A stretch of DNA of 64,000 nucleotides from Halostella limicola (GTDB lineage Archaea > Halobacteriota > Halobacteria > Halobacteriales > Natronoarchaeaceae): NCBI RefSeq assembly GCF_003675875.1, contig NZ_RCDI01000003.1:248001-312000 (forward strand). The letters are read 5' to 3'. The position numbers and the translations under genes were made by a program. This document shows, one piece after another, positions 1-9,586 of the stretch (positions are counted from its first letter, which is position 1; each line of letters opens with the position of its first letter). The notes under the pieces are model-generated. The model worked only from the letters and a program-made list of their open reading frames with translations. It ran no database searches and was not told where the DNA came from.

Positions 1-338
1 ATCCGAACTCCGAGAACAAGGAGGCGGCGCTGGAGGTCATGCGGACGGCGATGAAAGACGACACCTACCTCGGTATGCTGGAGCTGTGGGGTTGGCTTCC
101 GCCGAAGCCCGAACTGTTCGAGTCGGAGACGGCCACCAACATCGAACCCATGGGGCAGTACATGGACACGCTGAAGCTCGCCGGCGAGAACGTGATGCCT
201 CGTCCCGTAACCCAGGTGTGGCCGAACGAGGCGAGCGTCATCGCCCAGCAGGCGAACACCACGGTCGCGGGTTCGAAGAGCGCTTCTCAGGCGATGGCGG
301 ACCTGCAAAGTGAGCTCGAGGACATCGAGAGTGGGTAA
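1..338 (+). CDS. Extracellular solute-binding protein of a sugar ABC importer, C-terminal fragment
   Basis: The reading frame is open from base 3 to a stop at 336-338, so only about the last 111 residues are in the window and the start lies upstream. The visible part (GMLELWGWLPPKPELF, then ITQ-like PVTQVWPNEASVIAQQ and a helical tail) looks like the C-terminal lobe of family 1 sugar-binding proteins. These capture a sugar outside the cell and deliver it to the permeases. The stop lies 3 bases before the first permease gene, so it is the first visible gene of the importer operon. The identification rests mostly on this context; the lipobox or Tat signal expected at the N terminus is not visible. 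Confidence 0.8.
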   Translation, partial: PNSENKEAALEVMRTAMKDDTYLGMLELWGWLPPKPELFESETATNIEPMGQYMDTLKLAGENVMPRPVTQVWPNEASVIAQQANTTVAGSKSASQAMADLQSELEDIESG

Positions 339-341
339 CCG

Positions 342-1361
342 ATGAGCGCCGAAGGACCACAGGGGGCTACCGCCCGCGAATCCCGGCAGTCCGGGCCGAT
401 GGCCTCGGCCGTACGCTGGATGGAGAACCTCGGGGAGACGGGGTTCGCGTACCTGCTGTTGACGCCCGTGTTCATCCTGCTGGGCGCGATGGCGCTGTAC
501 CCCCTGTTACGGACGTTCGAACTGTCGCTGTACACGAACATCATCGGCACCGGCGACCCGGAGTGGGTCGGCCTCCAGCACTACGTGAACCTGTTCACCG
601 GCGAGGCCAACCGCTACTTCGGCGGACCGCGTTTCCTCTGGGGCGAGGTGACGCTACAGAGCTCGTTCCCGTTCATCCACGTCCAGGGACTCCTGAGTAG
701 CGCGCTCGCGGTGACGCTCATCTTCGCCGCCGTGAGCGTCTTCTTCGAGACGCTCATCGGTTTCGGACAGGCGCTGGTACTGGATCAGGACTTCTACGGC
801 CGGCGCTGGGTGCGCGTCGCGATCATCATCCCGTGGGCCATCCCCATCGTCATCCAGGGGATGATCTTCTACCTGATGTTCCACCCGAGCGCCGGGTTCG
901 CGACGCAGTTCCTCGCGCCGTACGGCATCGTGGCTGCACGGAACACGCTCAACGACCCGGCGAGCGGCCTGCTCATCGTGATCGTCGCTGACATCTGGAA
1001 GACGTCGGCGTTCATGGCGCTTTTGATCCTGGCGGGGCTGCAGAGCATCGACCGGAGCCTCTACGACGTCGCGCGGGTCGCCGGCGCGACCCGCTGGCAG
1101 CAGTTCAAACTGATCACGTTCCCGCTGATCCTGCCGACGCTCGGCGTCGCCGTGCTGTTCCGGACCATTCAGGCGATGCGGGTCTACGGACTCATCGACG
1201 TCTCGTCGGACTGCACCGTGGTCCCGTCGCTGTCCTGCATCGTCGTGTCGACGTTCACGACACAGCGCGGCCTGGCATCGGCCGTCGCATTCGTCACCGC
1301 CGGCGTCATCGCGATAGCGGTGGCCGGCGTGATCTACCAGCAGTACAGGGAGGGATTCTGA
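342..1361 (+). CDS. Sugar ABC transporter permease (MalF-like)
   Basis: A 339-residue inner-membrane permease with at least six hydrophobic segments. The cytoplasmic coupling (EAA) motif is visible near residue 245 (DVARVAGATRWQQFKLI), where the subunit docks on the ATPase. Such proteins form half of the transmembrane channel for sugar uptake. The first 30 residues are hydrophilic, and a long periplasmic-side insertion (about residues 65-125) follows the first membrane segment, as in MalF-type subunits. The gene begins 3 bases after the binding-protein stop, and the next permease begins 1 base after its stop, so this is a tight operon. The substrate cannot be read from the sequence. Confidence 0.93.
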   Translation: MSAEGPQGATARESRQSGPMASAVRWMENLGETGFAYLLLTPVFILLGAMALYPLLRTFELSLYTNIIGTGDPEWVGLQHYVNLFTGEANRYFGGPRFLWGEVTLQSSFPFIHVQGLLSSALAVTLIFAAVSVFFETLIGFGQALVLDQDFYGRRWVRVAIIIPWAIPIVIQGMIFYLMFHPSAGFATQFLAPYGIVAARNTLNDPASGLLIVIVADIWKTSAFMALLILAGLQSIDRSLYDVARVAGATRWQQFKLITFPLILPTLGVAVLFRTIQAMRVYGLIDVSSDCTVVPSLSCIVVSTFTTQRGLASAVAFVTAGVIAIAVAGVIYQQYREGF

Positions 1362-1362
1362 G

Positions 1363-2319
1363 ATGTCATCAGACACGTCCGACGGACCGCTCGCACGGTG
1401 GACACAGGGAGTCGTCAACGACGCAGACAAGCGCAAGCGGCTGTACCGTGCGCTGTTCTACGTCGTTACCGCCTTCTTCCTCGTGACGACGCTGTTCCCG
1501 TTCTACTGGCTGCTCGTGCTGGCACTGACGCCAAACAGCCTGATCACCAGCGGGAACTGGGACCTGCCGTTCCTCCGTCCGCAGGGGTACAACTGGGAGG
1601 CGTTCATCGAGGTGTTCCAGCAGATCCCGTTCCACCTCTACATCTTCAACAGCTTCGTGCTGGCGATCATCACGACGATCATCGTGCTAGCGATCGCTAG
1701 CCTCGCCGGCTACGTCTTCGGACGGCTCGAGTTCCCGGGCCGCGGGGTGTTGATGCTGGGGATCCTGGCCATCTCCTATTTCCCGCCGGCGGCGTTCCTG
1801 GTGCCGCTGTTCAACGCGTTCACCGGGAACGTCGTCGAGATACCGTTCCTCGGGATAGAGCTGTTCAAGCCCCCGCGACTGGTGAACACGCCGGCGTCGA
1901 TGGTGCTACCGTTCAGCGCGCTGTTCATGCCGCTGTCGATCTTCATCCTCACCACGTTCTACGGGCAGATACCGGACGGACTGGAGGACGCCGCCCGCGT
2001 CGAAGGGACGACGCGGCTCGGCGCGCTGTTCCGGGTGATCATCCCGCTGTCGGCCCCCGGCGTGGCGACGGCGGCGGTGCTGACGTTCATCTCGGTGTAC
2101 AACGAGTACTTCTTCAGTTCGATCATGGCGCTCGGCAACCAGCCTGACCAGTGGTCGCCGCTGGTCGGCGGCATCCTGAGCTACCAGACGCAGTACACCA
2201 CGTCGTTCAATCTGATGGCGGCGGCGAGCATCGTCGGCGTACTCCCGGTCGTCATTCTGGTCGTCGTCGCGCAGGAGCGGATCGTCAGCGGCCTCACCGC
2301 AGGAGCACTCAAGGAGTGA
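1363..2319 (+). CDS. Sugar ABC transporter permease (MalG-like)
   Basis: A 318-residue membrane protein, the second permease of the importer. It has about six membrane segments and an EAA motif near residue 205 (LEDAARVEGTTRLGALFRV). A 40-residue hydrophilic insertion (about 148-180, PLFNAFTGNVVEIPF onward) separates two membrane segments. With the preceding permease it should make the heterodimeric channel for a sugar or oligosaccharide. Its stop is 6 bases before the ATPase start. Family membership is clear; the substrate is unknown. Confidence 0.93.
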   Translation: MSSDTSDGPLARWTQGVVNDADKRKRLYRALFYVVTAFFLVTTLFPFYWLLVLALTPNSLITSGNWDLPFLRPQGYNWEAFIEVFQQIPFHLYIFNSFVLAIITTIIVLAIASLAGYVFGRLEFPGRGVLMLGILAISYFPPAAFLVPLFNAFTGNVVEIPFLGIELFKPPRLVNTPASMVLPFSALFMPLSIFILTTFYGQIPDGLEDAARVEGTTRLGALFRVIIPLSAPGVATAAVLTFISVYNEYFFSSIMALGNQPDQWSPLVGGILSYQTQYTTSFNLMAAASIVGVLPVVILVVVAQERIVSGLTAGALKE

Positions 2320-2325
2320 TACACA

Positions 2326-3519
<1,194 letters not shown>

Positions 3520-3520
3520 G

Positions 3521-3724
3521 ATGGTCGGCACCGCCGAACTCGTCTACTTCGGCGGGGGGACGATCCTGTTTTTCTTCTGGATTTACGGCATCGTGTCGTT
3601 CTTTCTGGACCTGAAAAACAAGGTCGTCCCCGGTATCCGCCAGTACCGGCGAGGTCGGCGGAAACTGAAGCGACAGGCCGAGCAGGAGGAGGAGCGCGAG
3701 GAGCAGGAGCGTCAACTGTACTGA
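3521..3724 (+). CDS. Small single-span membrane protein of the sugar ABC operon
   Basis: A 67-residue protein of unknown function. Residues 6-29 form one hydrophobic segment (FGGGTILFFFWIYGIVSFFL). It is followed by a strongly basic stretch (residues 33-54) and an acidic/glutamine tail that could form a helix. I chose the ATG at 3521, 1 base after the ATPase stop, rather than an in-frame start 24 bases upstream inside the ATPase gene. Its position at the end of the importer operon suggests it accompanies the transporter, perhaps as an accessory or stabilising subunit. That role is inference from context only. Confidence 0.75.
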   Translation: MVGTAELVYFGGGTILFFFWIYGIVSFFLDLKNKVVPGIRQYRRGRRKLKRQAEQEEEREEQERQLY

Positions 3725-3811
3725 GATGCCGACGAAGACCTGTCAGAACCGACGTATGACGCGACGAGACGACGTGAAAGAGTTAAACACGGGTATCGGT
3801 GAAGCATAACT

Positions 3812-4900
3812 ATGAGCGAGAATACGTCGGCCCGGGTCGGGATCATCGGGCTGGGGAACATCGGTCAGTATCACGTCGACCGGCTCCGCGAACTCGGCGC
3901 GAACGTGGTCGGCGGCATGGACATCGACGCCGAGGCCCGCGAGCAGTTCACGGCGACGTACGGTATCGCCGCCTACGACGACCACCACGAGCTGTTCGAG
4001 GTGGCCGACGCGGTCATCATCACCACGCCGAACAAGTTCCACGAGGAGTACGCGACCGACGCGCTCGAGGCCGGGATCGACGTGCTGCTGGAGAAGCCGC
4101 TCGCGCACTCGATGGAGAGCGCCGAGCGCATCGCCGCCGCCGCCGAGGAGGCCGACGCGTTCTGCATGGCCGGGTTCAACAACCGGTTCGCGAGCCCCGT
4201 CGAGGTCATCAAGGGCCACCAGCAGAAGGGCCGGTTCGGCGAGGTCCGCCACGTCGAGGCGAACTACATCCGCCGCCGGGGGATCCCCGGTCGCGGGTCG
4301 TGGTTCACGTCGAAGGAGGTCGCCGGCGGCGGGTCGCTGATCGACATCGGCGTCCACGCGATCGACCTCGCGCTGTACTTCCTCGATTTCCCCGAGGTCG
4401 TCGAGGTCTCGGGCCAGACCCGCGCCCAGTTCGGCGACCGCGAGGAGTACTCCTTCATCGAGATGTGGGGGGAGGACATCGGCCCTGAAGGGTTCGACGT
4501 CGACGACTCCGCCAGCGCGTTCATCCGCTGCGCGAACGGAGCGACGGTCTCGCTCGAGTCCGCGTGGGCGACGAATCGCACGAACAACCAGGACTTCATC
4601 CTCCGGGGCACCGAGGCCGGCGCCAAGTTCGACAAGGCGAACGGCGACCTCACCATCTACGAGTCCAGCGGCGTCGGGACGGACCACCTGACCGACACGC
4701 AGGTCGAGACCCGCCCCAACGACGCGCACAAGGCCGAGCAGGAGGCGTTCCTCGCGGCCGTCAAGGCCGGCGAGGCGCCCGACCGCAACACCATGGACCA
4801 GGCGCTGACCGTCCAGCGCGTCATCGACGCCATCTACCGCTCCAGCGAGGAGAACCGCGCCGTCCAGCTCCGGGCGGCCGACGAAGTACAGGCCGACTGA
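3812..4900 (+). CDS. Gfo/Idh/MocA family NAD(P)-dependent dehydrogenase
   Basis: A 362-residue oxidoreductase with the usual two domains. The N-terminal Rossmann fold shows GLGNIGQYH (residues 13-21) for NAD(P) binding and EKP at 94-96, a conserved lysine motif. The C-terminal sheet domain carries GGGSLIDIGVHAIDLALYF (172-190), where Asp178 and His182 are the usual catalytic pair. Members oxidise sugars, inositols or sugar acids. It lies 87 bases after the ABC importer operon on the same strand, so it probably acts on the imported sugar. The ATG at 3812 follows an AT-rich stretch (gagttaaacacgggtatcgg) that may hold a promoter. Confidence 0.9.
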   Translation: MSENTSARVGIIGLGNIGQYHVDRLRELGANVVGGMDIDAEAREQFTATYGIAAYDDHHELFEVADAVIITTPNKFHEEYATDALEAGIDVLLEKPLAHSMESAERIAAAAEEADAFCMAGFNNRFASPVEVIKGHQQKGRFGEVRHVEANYIRRRGIPGRGSWFTSKEVAGGGSLIDIGVHAIDLALYFLDFPEVVEVSGQTRAQFGDREEYSFIEMWGEDIGPEGFDVDDSASAFIRCANGATVSLESAWATNRTNNQDFILRGTEAGAKFDKANGDLTIYESSGVGTDHLTDTQVETRPNDAHKAEQEAFLAAVKAGEAPDRNTMDQALTVQRVIDAIYRSSEENRAVQLRAADEVQAD

Positions 4901-5067
4901 ACGACTGCGACTGCCTCTGTGAGACCCGGCGTCCGCCTTCTCGGACGCCGTTCGATCGCCCGAGAGTGGCAACGCTGTCCGACGCCGCGGGGTAAGACGC
5001 GGTTACGGCCGAAACGCTACGGAACGATAGACCCGGTTTATCGCCCTTTCGTCCCTGGGTTGTCACT

Positions 5068-6183
5068 ATGTCACGGAAGGCGCTCGGCGTCGCCGTAGCC
5101 GTCGTACTTCTCACCGTCCTCGGCGCTGTCGCTGTGCCTGCGCTGGCGGAGCTGTCGACCGACGAGCGAGTCATCGTACAGAACGAGTCGACGAACGGCT
5201 CCGCTACCTGCAACTACACCGACCTGTACCGCGACACGAGCCCCGGCGTCGTACAGGTAATGACCGACCGCGGGCAGGGGTCAGGGTTCGTGTACGAACT
5301 CGACAACGGCACCGCGTACGTAGTGACGAACCAACACGTCGTCGCCGGCGGGCCCGAGCGAACCGCGTCGGGACAACCCGCCGAGCAGGTCGACGTGCGC
5401 TTCAGCGACGGCGCGACGCGGACGGGCAACCTGACCGGAACCGACGTTTACACCGATCTCGCCGTGGCGCGCGTCGACGATGTGCCCGAGTCGGCCGCCG
5501 CGCTGCCGGTCGCCGACGAGGGGCCGCCCATCGGCGAGCGCGTGGCCGCCATCGGCAGCCCCTTCGGGCTGGAGGGGACGATGACGCACGGCATCATCAG
5601 CGGGGTCAACCGGTCCATGCCGACGGGCGCCGGCTTTTCGATCCCCGACACGGTCCAGACCGACGCGCCGATAAACCCCGGGAACAGCGGCGGACCGCTG
5701 GTGACCTGTGAGGGCGAGGTCGTCGGCGTCAACCGCGCCGGTGGCGGGGACAACGTCGGCTTCGCTATCTCACCCGAACTCGTCGAGCGGGTCGTGCCCG
5801 CTCTCATCGAAGAAGGCAACTACAGCCACCCCTACCTCGGAATCCGCTCCGTCCCCGTGACGTCGACCGTCGCCGAGGCGAACGACCTGAACGCGAGCGA
5901 GGGCGTGATGGTGATCGAGACGACCGAGGGCGGCCCCGCCGACGGCACGCTGCGGGGGATAAACGGCACCACGTCGGTGTCCGGCGAGGAGGCTCCGGTG
6001 GGTGGTGACGTCATCGTCGCCGTCGACGGCCGGGAGATCGCCTCGCAGGAGCAGCTCGGCAGTTACCTGGCTACCGAGACCTCGCCCGGCGACGAGATCG
6101 AACTGACTGTGATCCGCGACGGGGACAGGACGACTGTGACCGTGACCCTCGGCGAACGCCCGGCGCCCGACCGCAGCCGCTGA
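5068..6183 (+). CDS. HtrA/DegP-like trypsin-family serine protease with PDZ domain
   Basis: A 371-residue S1C protease. A hydrophobic N-terminal segment (residues 6-27) anchors or exports it. The catalytic triad is His90 (TNQHVVAG), Asp130 (YTDLAV) and Ser207 (NPGNSGGPL). A C-terminal PDZ domain (about 255-365) includes GGDVIVAVDGREI. These proteases handle misfolded proteins at the cell surface. A TATA-like ggtttatcg lies just before the start, so it is probably transcribed on its own. It sits between the two sugar-metabolism genes, and I see no evident functional link. Confidence 0.92.
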   Translation: MSRKALGVAVAVVLLTVLGAVAVPALAELSTDERVIVQNESTNGSATCNYTDLYRDTSPGVVQVMTDRGQGSGFVYELDNGTAYVVTNQHVVAGGPERTASGQPAEQVDVRFSDGATRTGNLTGTDVYTDLAVARVDDVPESAAALPVADEGPPIGERVAAIGSPFGLEGTMTHGIISGVNRSMPTGAGFSIPDTVQTDAPINPGNSGGPLVTCEGEVVGVNRAGGGDNVGFAISPELVERVVPALIEEGNYSHPYLGIRSVPVTSTVAEANDLNASEGVMVIETTEGGPADGTLRGINGTTSVSGEEAPVGGDVIVAVDGREIASQEQLGSYLATETSPGDEIELTVIRDGDRTTVTVTLGERPAPDRSR

Positions 6184-6237
6184 GAGCGCTGCCGTCACCC
6201 CCCTGCTTTTTGCTGAGCGCGGACGGAACGGGTACAC

Positions 6238-7209
6238 ATGGACATCGGTGTACTGACCGTCCCGCTCGGCGGTCGCGACCTCGACGACGCGCTCGCGTAT
6301 CTGGACGACATCGGCGTCGACGCGGTCGAACTCGGCTGCGGCGGACACCCGGGCGACGACCACCTGCCGCGCGAGGAGTACCTCGGCGACGAGGACGCCC
6401 AGACGGACCTGCACGCGCTGCTCTCCCAGCACGACATGCGGGTCAGCGCGCTCGCGACCCACAACAACCCGATCCACCCCGACGAGGAGACGGCGAGTGA
6501 GGCCGACCGGGAGCTCCGCGAGGCGATCGACCTCGCCGCCGAACTCGACGTGAACACGGTCACGACCTTCTCCGGCCTGCCCGCCGGCGGCCCGAACGAC
6601 GAGGTGCCCAACTGGATCACCGCGCCGTGGCCGAGCGAGCACGCCGACGCCCACGAGTACCAGTGGGAGGAGGTCGCCATCCCCTACTGGGAGGAGATCG
6701 CCGAGTACGCCGCCGACCGCGGGGTCGACGTCGCCATCGAGATGCACCCGAACATGCTGGTGTACGAACCGCACGGCCTGCTCCGCCTGCGGGAGGCGAC
6801 GAACGAGCGCATCGGCGCGAACTTCGACCCCTCGCACCTCTACTGGCAGGGGATCGAGGTGACCGACGCCATCCGCCTACTCGGCGAGGAAGACGCCATC
6901 CATCACTTCCACGCAAAGGACACGAAGGTGTACGACGCGAACGCCCGCGAGAAGGGCGTGCTCGACACGACGTCGTACACCGACGAACCGAATCGCTCGT
7001 GGCTGTTCCGCTCCATCGGCTACGGCCACGGCGAGGGCCACTGGAAGGACGTCGTCTCGACGCTCCGGATGGTCGACTACGACGGCGCGCTCTCGATCGA
7101 GCACGAGGACTCGCTCACCAGTTCGACCGAGGGGTTAGAGAAGGCGGTCGACGTGCTCCGGCGGGCCGTCTTCGAGACACAGCCCGGCGACGCGTACTGG
7201 GCCGAGTGA
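6238..7209 (+). CDS. Sugar phosphate isomerase/epimerase (xylose isomerase-like TIM barrel)
   Basis: A 323-residue TIM-barrel enzyme of the AP endonuclease 2/xylose isomerase-like family. Strand-end motifs that bind the metal and substrate are visible: GVDAVELGCGG, VDVAIEMHPNMLVYEP, IGANFDPSHLYWQG, HFHAKDTKVY and GALSIEHED. Members isomerise or epimerise sugars and polyols such as inosose or keto-sugars. With the ABC importer and two Gfo/Idh/MocA dehydrogenases in this window it probably forms a sugar or inositol-like catabolic route. The exact reaction is not readable. Confidence 0.9.
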   Translation: MDIGVLTVPLGGRDLDDALAYLDDIGVDAVELGCGGHPGDDHLPREEYLGDEDAQTDLHALLSQHDMRVSALATHNNPIHPDEETASEADRELREAIDLAAELDVNTVTTFSGLPAGGPNDEVPNWITAPWPSEHADAHEYQWEEVAIPYWEEIAEYAADRGVDVAIEMHPNMLVYEPHGLLRLREATNERIGANFDPSHLYWQGIEVTDAIRLLGEEDAIHHFHAKDTKVYDANAREKGVLDTTSYTDEPNRSWLFRSIGYGHGEGHWKDVVSTLRMVDYDGALSIEHEDSLTSSTEGLEKAVDVLRRAVFETQPGDAYWAE

Positions 7210-7230
7210 GTCGCGGCCAGCTCCCCGGTT

Positions 7231-8382
7231 TCACACCCGTCCCCACGCGTCCTCGTCGACGGGGAGCCCGTCGTCAGAGTCGTCGTCGGGCGGGTCGCCC
7301 CCCGAGCCGCCGATCCCCTGCGGCCCCTCTCCAGCGCCGGCGACGCCGTCCGTCGCGCCGACGCTGGGCCACGCGATCTCCTCCCACTCGCCGGTCCTGC
7401 AGTAGTAGTACACCACGTCGCCGTCGAAGACGGCGAACAGGTCCCACCGCTCGTCGTGGACGACCCGCCCGTCGCCGTCGATAGCCACGTCCACCACGTC
7501 CTCCAAGGTGTTCAGTCGGACGCGGTCCCGGTCGATCCACATCGGGATGGACCCCGCGGAGATCCACTCCGCGTGACGCTTCCGGTGGATCTCCTGTCGG
7601 ATCGCGTCGACGTCGACCGCCGCCTCGCGGCGCCGCCAGAGGGTCGCGGCGGCGGCGGCCGCGCCCCCGGCGAGCGCGAGGAGCGACAGCACGGTCGGGT
7701 AGTCGGGGGCCGCGTCGGCCCGACGCGAAACCGTCGTCCGGTGGGTTCTGTCGGCCGCGAGGTCGCCGTCGACCCAGTAGGCGCGGTCGGTCACCTGCAG
7801 GGGCGCGCTCGCGGCGAGTTCGCCGACGTAGTCGCCGGTGTCGTACGTCGTCACCACGCGGAGCCGGACCTCCATCGACCCGACGTGCGAGAGCCGGTGT
7901 GCGGTCTCGTTGACGCGCTCGGCGAGCGCCGGCACGTCGACGGTGGCGGTCGCGGTGGCCGTCCCGTTCGTCGCCTCCGTCGTCTCCGAGACGAGCACCC
8001 GCGAACTGTTCCAGTACGGCTCCCCGTCTGCCGTCGCGCGGAGCTCCAGGCGGACCTCGTGAGTCACGCTCGTCCCATCGGGGGCACGCGTCGTCGGCGT
8101 CAGCGTCAGCTCCGGCGCGTCTCGCCGCAGGTATCGCGGGCTGTTCTCCAGTCGCGTCCCCGTCTCCCAGGCGGAGTCCTCGGCCGTGACGACCGCGCTC
8201 GTCTCCACCGACGTCGACACCGTCTGGACGTTCCGTTCCTCCGTCACCGTGGTCGACGAGTTCGCGACCGCCGCGCCGGCGGCGGCGAGCGCTACGAGCG
8301 CGACGACGGCGAGCGCGACCGCCAGCTCCCGCCCGTACCGCGCCGCGAGGAGTCGAACCCGCGGCGGGAGGTCGCCGCTCAT
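7231..8382 (-). CDS. DUF5305-type membrane protein of the signal peptidase/DUF1102 cassette
   Basis: A 383-residue protein with a membrane segment near the N terminus (about residues 18-40). A beta-rich Thr/Val outer domain follows (about 45-215, with three N-x-S/T sequons), then a second membrane segment (about 225-247). The cytoplasmic tail (VDVDAIRQEIHRKRHAEWI onward) ends in Gly/Asp. The organisation matches the haloarchaeal DUF5305 family as I remember it. It is the last gene of the minus-strand cassette. Function is unknown; its position behind a signal peptidase and DUF1102-like proteins suggests an accessory or anchor for assembly at the cell surface. Confidence 0.75.
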   Translation of the reverse strand: MSGDLPPRVRLLAARYGRELAVALAVVALVALAAAGAAVANSSTTVTEERNVQTVSTSVETSAVVTAEDSAWETGTRLENSPRYLRRDAPELTLTPTTRAPDGTSVTHEVRLELRATADGEPYWNSSRVLVSETTEATNGTATATATVDVPALAERVNETAHRLSHVGSMEVRLRVVTTYDTGDYVGELAASAPLQVTDRAYWVDGDLAADRTHRTTVSRRADAAPDYPTVLSLLALAGGAAAAAATLWRRREAAVDVDAIRQEIHRKRHAEWISAGSIPMWIDRDRVRLNTLEDVVDVAIDGDGRVVHDERWDLFAVFDGDVVYYYCRTGEWEEIAWPSVGATDGVAGAGEGPQGIGGSGGDPPDDDSDDGLPVDEDAWGRV

Positions 8383-8450
8383 CGCATCACCACGGCGTCC
8401 GCCGTTCGGCGCGGACTGCGAACCGTCGTGTCGGTGTCGTCCCGTAGCAT
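8379..8450 (-). CDS. Possible 23-residue bridging ORF between signal peptidase and DUF5305 genes
   Basis: An ATG begins 1 base after the signal peptidase stop codon. The frame runs 23 codons (MLRDDTDTTVRSPRRTADAV then VMR) to a TGA that overlaps the ATG of the DUF5305 gene (ATGA). Both junctions suit translational coupling. The peptide is basic in the middle, has no membrane segment and resembles nothing I know. It may be a real peptide, a coupling device that carries ribosomes to the next gene, or chance. Confidence 0.3.
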   Translation of the reverse strand: MLRDDTDTTVRSPRRTADAVVMR

Positions 8451-8451
8451 G

Positions 8452-9573
8452 TTACATCAACCTCCGTCGGAGCCGCGCGACCGCCGACCGAGCCCCGGCT
8501 GTCGACCGGAGTCGCTGGTCCCCCACGCCGACGGCCGCCGCGGCGAGCACGCCCGCGAGCGCCCCGACCACGGCGTCGACCGCGGCGACGGCGAGCAGGG
8601 GGTGGACCCTGTGCAGCGCCGTCAGCGTCGACGCGGGCAGCACCGCCAGGTAACGACGCTCGGACACCGCCCGGCGATACTCGCCCTCGGCGTCGCCACC
8701 GTCCAGCGTGACGGTCGTCGCCGCCGTCCCGCCTGCCGGGACGCCGTGTCGGCGCGTCTCGATCGACACCCCGTCGCTCGCCGGTTCGAGCAGGACGAGG
8801 GTCGGGACCGCGCCGTCGTTGTGCACCTCGTAGGTCACCGTGGCTCGCTCCCCCGGTTCGACGGCCAGCGGGTCCTCCTCGGTCCGGTCGCCGACGACCA
8901 CGCCGTACTCGGTCGCGCCCGAGGGGACCAGCATCGCCGCCGTCGTCGGAACGACCACGACGAGCAGCAGGAGGCCGAACAGCACGCGACGGTCGATCAC
9001 CCCGGGACGGCGCCGCGTCCTGCTCGTGGCGCGCTCCTGCTTTCCGGTGACGCCGGCGATGGCGAACAGCAGGAGACCGACCGCGACGAGCACTCCCCCG
9101 ACGCCGGCGCCGGCGACCGGCCCGGCGACGGTCGCGACGGCCCCCTCGACGGCCATGATCGCGGTTCCGAGGTGCGGTATCGTGACCACGCTGCCGCCGA
9201 CCTGCAGTGCCTTCGCGCGAACCTGTGCGTCGCCGACCGGAGGCTCGTCGGAATCCTGGTCCGTGAACGGGTTCGCGTCGCCGCGAGTGACGTACCCCTC
9301 CGGCGTCTCGTCCACGACGCGGTGGGTCGTCAGGCCGCCGCCGTGGAGGGTCCGTGCCTCGAACACGATCACGTCGCCCTCCTCGACGTCGCCCGCCAGC
9401 GCGGACGGCACGGCGACGAAGCCGTCGCCGGCCTCTATCGTCGGCTCCATGCTGTCGGTCGCCACGTAGCCGAGCAGCATCGGTTGGCCGAGCGCCTGCC
9501 CCACGAGCAGCGAGACGATCACGACGACGGCGACCGCCTCGAACGCCGCGGTCGCGGCCGACCGGAGCGTCAC
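8452..9573 (-). CDS. Signal peptidase I, archaeal Ser-His type, with long C-terminal extension
   Basis: A 373-residue S26 signal peptidase. Membrane anchor at residues 11-30, nucleophile Ser41 in TDSMEPTI, and catalytic His84 in TTHRVV where bacterial LepB has Lys. The Ser-His pair is shared by archaeal, ER (Sec11) and SipW-type enzymes. YVTRGDANPFTD (94-105) is the conserved third box. After the usual catalytic core come further hydrophobic segments, a beta-type domain of about 100 residues (roughly 230-330) and a C-terminal membrane helix. The protein is therefore much longer than ordinary archaeal signal peptidases. Between DUF1102-like substrates and DUF5305, it is probably a dedicated processing enzyme, as SipW is for TasA. 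Confidence 0.88.
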   Translation of the reverse strand: MTLRSAATAAFEAVAVVVIVSLLVGQALGQPMLLGYVATDSMEPTIEAGDGFVAVPSALAGDVEEGDVIVFEARTLHGGGLTTHRVVDETPEGYVTRGDANPFTDQDSDEPPVGDAQVRAKALQVGGSVVTIPHLGTAIMAVEGAVATVAGPVAGAGVGGVLVAVGLLLFAIAGVTGKQERATSRTRRRPGVIDRRVLFGLLLLVVVVPTTAAMLVPSGATEYGVVVGDRTEEDPLAVEPGERATVTYEVHNDGAVPTLVLLEPASDGVSIETRRHGVPAGGTAATTVTLDGGDAEGEYRRAVSERRYLAVLPASTLTALHRVHPLLAVAAVDAVVGALAGVLAAAAVGVGDQRLRSTAGARSAVARLRRRLM

Positions 9574-9586
9574 GGTCGTCCCCCCG

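Noticed and set aside
26-340. The short frames at 65-262 minus and 86-313 plus
   Set aside because: They overlap the binding-protein frame, which reads through and has family-like sequence.
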